The notes under the pieces were generated by a model. It did no database searches. It saw only the letters and a program-made list of their open reading frames with translations, and was not told the DNA's origin. Both the position numbers and the translations under genes were made by a program. A DNA stretch of 64,000 nucleotides from Escallonia rubra (taxonomy: Eukaryota; Streptophyta; Magnoliopsida; Escalloniales; Escalloniaceae): positions 31,719 to 95,718 of the forward strand of contig JAVXUO010001009.1 in the NCBI GenBank assembly GCA_033065855.1, given 5' to 3'. This document shows positions 59,474 through 64,000 of this stretch, in pieces. Positions within the stretch are counted from its first letter, which is position 1. Each line of letters opens with the position of its first letter.

Positions 59474-60352
59474 TATTAATTAATAGACTTTGATGGTAAT
59501 TGATATGTTTAAAAATGATGTGAAATTAAAACTAATTTGTAACCATGGACAAACCCTCAGCAGTCATATCTACCAAAATTTTTATAGAATAGGCGTAGAC
59601 AACTATTATTTGACATGTAATTGGGCTGGGCATGAGCACGAGTTTTTAGGTGTGGGCCGTCCAGCCCCCAAGTTGCACCCCTGTGATAGAGTATTCTCGT
59701 GTCTGTGGGAGGGAGGGAGGGAGGGAGGGAGAGAGAGAGAGAGAGAGAGAGAGCTATTTTGAGGTGTATATTAAGTTATTAATAGCTGTTTCGATCAATT
59801 GTGAAACATCTCAAAATGAATTAAGTGCTTTTCTAATGCAATGTGATATGATACTTGCGTATCGTCATCAACTCAAACACTGTAGATCCTGGACTTGCTA
59901 TTATCACAAGTAAAGCACTTCTCCTAACGAGAAGTTGAGGAAGTTAGGTAGATGAATAATGGGGTATAACTTTGTATGGTTTGAAGGGCTTAATATGTTC
60001 CTTTCCATGGAGGGCTGGATTTGCCTCTTCTCTTTACCTGTTGGGGGGGAAATGGAGGACACTTGACACTCACACTACAACACTACATCCTCACGTTCCG
60101 TATCCGAGATTCTAAAATTCGGATCCAGAACCTCTGCTGTAACAACAAAAGTGAAATTATGCTAGCAACGACTTTTGTCAAATCAAAAGCTTCCTAGCCA
60201 ATGGTATAAAACCAGCATTGTCGTTCGAGGAGACCCAGAAAAACTAGATCTGTTCACTACGGGGATTGGGAGTGATCTGGTTCAAGCAAGGAAAAAAGAA
60301 AGGTAACTATGCCCCGACGTCTACTATATACTGTAAAACCTTCTCTTATTTC
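59474..60352. other. Intergenic; (GGGA)n(GA)n microsatellite
   Basis: No gene. A purine microsatellite lies at about 59707-59753. The last 300 bp may be the 3'UTR of the minus-strand POLAR-like gene. Confidence 0.4.
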
Positions 60353-61096
60353 TTAAGTTTCATTTTCGTCCATCTCAAACAGAGCCCTTTGAGCGTTTAA
60401 AACAACGGGAGAGCCTTTCCTCATTTTCTCTAAAATCTGCTTTATCAACAGATTTTCCATCTCATCTTCACCATGGTCTTGTTCATCCCCGCTTGTACTA
60501 ATATCATATGATGACATGTTGTGATCACCTTCCTTTTGACGAACAAACGCCATCATTCCATTCCCATTAGCGGTGGAATGATGTGGAGTCGAGTACAGGT
60601 TTTGAACTAGCAGATTTAAGCTTTCTTGCTGGTCATTGTACCTGATTTCTGATGGTAAGTCGTCTTCTTCTGACTCATTGATCTTTGAAAATTCATTGTA
60701 AGCCTCATTATAAGTATCCAGAGCTTCCCCAGATAAATTTATTACCACAGGCTCGTCTGCAAAACTTTGTTCCTCTTTAGCAATTGGACTTCCTTGGATT
60801 GAGGAAGATCCTGATTCACCATTTGAGAACTCTCTCCAAGATTCTGTATGCCTTTTCACGCACTGAACCTTTTGAAGTGCGGTTTCAAGCTCCTTAACAT
60901 GTTCTTCAAGTCTTAATTGAAGTACTTCATGCAACCGTAAGCTCAGCTCTCTGGGGGAGACTGCATAGTAAGCAGAATGAGTGGTGGAACTGCCGCTTCC
61001 ATCTCGATCAGCGTAAGCTTGGGTACCTCTTTCCTCACCAAACATGTCTGCTCTCAACTCTCCCTGAACAATGTCTGGTACAAACTCTGGATCAAA
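60353..61096 (-). CDS. POLAR-like protein, last exon
   Basis: A 247-codon open terminal exon, entered in phase 0 after the acceptor ATTGTGCAG/TTTGATCC. The stretch VSPRELSLRLHEVLQLRLEE, then HVKELETALQKVQ (about exon residues 47-79), is a predicted coiled coil characteristic of POLAR-like proteins (POLAR LOCALIZATION DURING ASYMMETRIC DIVISION AND REDISTRIBUTION), scaffolds in stomatal-lineage asymmetric division. An acidic, Ser-rich middle is followed by the conserved-looking end LIKQILEKMRKGSPVVLNAQ, then RALFEMDENET and stop. The frame could begin at a GTG codon 6 bases upstream, but there is no ATG, so this is an internal or terminal exon and the N-terminal exons should lie upstream (above 61.1 kb, perhaps beyond the window). 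The name comes from remembered motif similarity. Confidence 0.65.
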   Translation of the reverse strand, partial: FDPEFVPDIVQGELRADMFGEERGTQAYADRDGSGSSTTHSAYYAVSPRELSLRLHEVLQLRLEEHVKELETALQKVQCVKRHTESWREFSNGESGSSSIQGSPIAKEEQSFADEPVVINLSGEALDTYNEAYNEFSKINESEEDDLPSEIRYNDQQESLNLLVQNLYSTPHHSTANGNGMMAFVRQKEGDHNMSSYDISTSGDEQDHGEDEMENLLIKQILEKMRKGSPVVLNAQRALFEMDENET

Positions 61097-64000
61097 CTGC
61101 ACAATAATGGAGCTCCATCAATACAGAATGATCTAATTGCATGCCTTCCACAGATAAGAGGCTTTACCCTTGAAACATAGAGAGGGACTACAAAACAATG
61201 CTCTTCCGAGGCGCTAATGTAATCATTTACATTCTACTTCTTTTACTATTTCCCCTGTTTTGTTTTCACTTAATGAAGGACCATGTACGTACATCAAACC
61301 CCACAACAGTAAATAAAACAAATTCAATTGAGTAAATGGTCACACATTAGTACTGTATTATTGCAAGTCTTTATAACTTGACCCATTTCGATGTAATAAT
61401 TAGGTTTTGAAATAATGGAGGATAAACATATTACTCTTGCCAGACATGGAACAAGAAAAGTTCAAAAATCCGACATATGTATGTACTACCATTATCGAAC
61501 AACATGCTATGCATGTGTATGTCCAGAGTTCAGACATTTTCTACAGATAGTGTGCACACACATTGCAGGTGCAGCACAATGATTTTATCAGCAGGGCAGG
61601 ACATGTGCCTTGTCAGGCTAAACGATATACACGAGAGATTTGAAATCTTTCTTAGGAATTCAGCGAGATTAGATTAGCAATGTCTTACACTTAGATAGAC
61701 TTAGCAAAAACTCTGTTATTTGAGGTGTAGAGTTCATCTACCAGTAAAAGCCACCAGGGCCATAAAAATTGCCAACCCTTTTAAAAGCATGGACTTTTTT
61801 TTTCCAGTATCTGGTTTACAATAACTGCAGGGACCATCTTACTTAAGTTACTGGGCATCCTACAAAGCCTTAAGCATGTTTCTTCAAGAGCGTGGACTAC
61901 AGAATGGAAGTGATCTTTTAAATTCAGGCCTACCATAGCCCTCAGTTGCGGTCCTCAAGTATTTTCCCCCAACTGGGATATAATACATTCATGACAAGTA
62001 TGATAAAGTTGAGGTTTCTCTATAATTTCTTTTGCACATATGTATCCAATATCCGGAAGTGAAAACACATACAGAATCTTATACAAATTGCAAGTGTTCC
62101 TCTGAGGATTATCCAACATTTTTGGCTCAAAATGGTTCAAGGCCAAGACATTTTGGCATACTTCTTTGACTTCAAACAGAAGGAGACTTCATGAAAGTTG
62201 AGCCACATCGTGCACAACAATGGCAATCATAAGCCAGGGCAATATAAAGACTGTATTATCTGACCCAAAACTTACACAGCTAGAAAAACAGTTATACATT
62301 CGGAGCATATGATCCACAATAACCCCAATGTAAGAACTCAAAATTGGGGAAGATGGCGAACTAATACGTTATGAGAACTTTGGTTCTGCAGGTCTTTAGT
62401 CATTACATTTGCATTCAGTTCCTTGTTATGTTCGAGTAATGTGCAATCTATTTCTTCCAGGGTAGCATTAAATTTGACTTTATCTGTTTATGCACTTGGT
62501 GTACCTAGCTACAAATGCTAGAATTGCACCTGTAGGCTTATGCGGGCTTGATAACAGATTGTTGATCCCATTCTTTAATCACTTAAGCTCTTATAGCAGT
62601 TGGCAGTTGAAATGACTAGAGCTTTGGTATAATCGCCTGCTGAGTTTAACTCTCCCAGTGTGCATTTTCAAATCCATTAGGAAGAAGTTTTGTGCTTTGT
62701 ATGCAATCTATACTCGTGTCAGAGCATTTGTTCTATGCGTGCAAAGCGGGTCAAATGGGAAGAGGTTGCTGAAACTTATAATATGGTCCACGCTCTAAAC
62801 TTCAAGAAGTTGCCTAGCGTGGGGGCCTTAAACGATTTTGGGAGGTCATGGGTTCTAAGAGAGTTTGGTATGCAGTGTATGATGCAGTTTCTGACAAACT
62901 TGGTCAACATGGTAGTGATACTAGAGCTTTAATTTCAAAAGGTCGTGAATATTCAAGTCTCTCGTAGTGTGAGGTAAAAAGCTTTGGAAGAACATAACCA
63001 CAGAACTTGATGTCCAAATATTTGTTTTAGAAGTAGGGATAATCGCCAACTTTATTTCTAAAAGCTATCCAAAGAGCTCATACTCCTACCTGTTGGCCTT
63101 TAGTTCAATACTCCCTATGTCCCAAAATCAATTGCTCATCTTTCCTTTTTGGCTGTCCCAAAAAGATTGCTAAGTTTCTAATTTAGGAAATGAATTTTGT
63201 GTTGTTCTTCCATTTTTGCCCTTCTCTTTGTTTAAGTTTGATGCTTTCTCTCTCTCTTCCACCGTATTCATCTTTCTCCACTCTCTCCATGCATTTTTCT
63301 TTTCTCTCTCTTCTTTCTCTTATCCACGAACTTTCTTTTCTCTCACATCTCAAACCACTGACGCCACGTCCCAGCTTTGATACCGAGCTTTGGACTTGAT
63401 AACAGAGGATTTCAAGCTACAGACCTTCTAGCAGTAAAAAAAGGACGTTTATTTCCAAGCAAAGTTGCAGATTCAAACAGCTAGGTGGTGATGTCTGATG
63501 ATCTTGGGTAGCTGGTTGATTTAACAAAGATGGTGATGCTGGAGGTGCTGGTTTGGTTGAGCAGGCATATGTGGATACAGAGATGCTCTAAAACAGCCCA
63601 CTGCTAACGCTTAGGCGAGAACCACGAACGACTATGTGGTAAGTTCAACAGCTCGACTAGGCAGGGTGGGCGAGCAGTTTCTGGCAATCTGTCATATTTA
63701 TTCCCATTTCTTGATTTGATTTTAATCAAGCGGGTAAATTTTAAGAACTAGATTTGAGATTCATGCATCTCTTGGCCAAAAAAAATCGGACCAAAATCCT
63801 TCGATTAACTGAAGAAAGTGGCTTGCAGAGGTAATTAAATATAGACCACATGGTACTTGACTGTGCAAAAGTGGCGGATAAAAATGGGCACCATTACTGT
63901 TGGCCATGGAACTGTGGAAAAGAGAAAAGGCAACAGAAAAGAAAAACTAAATTTCTTCCTGAAATAGTATTTGCCTTTTCAATTGAGATGGGACCATGCG
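61097..64000. other. Probable intron and upstream region of the POLAR-like gene; no exon recognised
   Basis: AT-rich DNA without a convincing exon on either strand. TACTCCCTATGTCCCAAAAT near 63110 resembles a Stowaway-type MITE end. A TC-rich stretch at 63240-63340 yields a low-complexity Ser/Leu open frame that I discount. Confidence 0.4.

Overview
This is nuclear DNA from a flowering plant, most likely a eudicot. The evidence is long AT-rich intergenic DNA, GT-AG introns, plant-specific protein families (an EXO70 of the E type, a plant presenilin, a mitochondrial glycine-rich RNA-binding protein, a POLAR-like protein) and many plant transposon classes. I cannot name the species. Only four loci look like working host genes: EXO70 (27.1-29.0 kb, +), presenilin (33.1-34.3 kb, -), the glycine-rich RNA-binding protein (47.6-51.0 kb, +, four coding exons) and the last exon of a POLAR-like gene (60.4-61.1 kb, -).

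0-17 kb: relics of an RPA1-like gene end at about 1.59 kb and are followed by a 15-kb transposon island bounded by a 126-bp direct repeat of that gene's 3' flank. The island holds at least four related Mutator-like (MULE) elements whose long terminal inverted repeats (TIRs) carry a 23-bp palindrome again and again. The largest element carries a decayed FAR1/MULE transposase (+) and, on the opposite strand, a decayed plant mobile domain (PMD) gene. A GC-rich LTR-type repeat, a tRNA-derived SINE and a hAT element with perfect 8-bp target duplications are nested in the island.

17-27 kb: a 2.2-kb near-identical tandem duplication (each copy with a SINE and one MULE TIR), then a smaller tandem duplication whose first copy has received a CACTA element and a 1.9-kb solo LTR. 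The second copy preserves both empty sites. EXO70 follows.

27-43 kb: EXO70, about 4 kb of non-coding DNA, presenilin, a hAT-like element, a probable LTR fragment, then a 2.6-kb segmental direct duplication. Each duplicate contains a head-to-tail pair of Helitron-like elements. A LINE 3' fragment lies between the two copies.

43-64 kb: promoter and long leader region of the RNA-binding protein gene, with two related hAT-like elements (one upstream, one in intron 2); a MITE; a second solo LTR (52.2-54.3 kb); a MULE MITE with perfect 9-bp target duplications; a TIR element filled with a GC-rich minisatellite; a Pack-MULE carrying pieces of an MCTP/QUIRKY-type C2-domain gene; and the POLAR-like exon.

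The host genes show no operon-like or pathway link to each other. The most unusual material is the palindrome-bearing MULE family with its PMD cargo, and the LTR family whose internal minisatellite varies in steps of about 34 bp.
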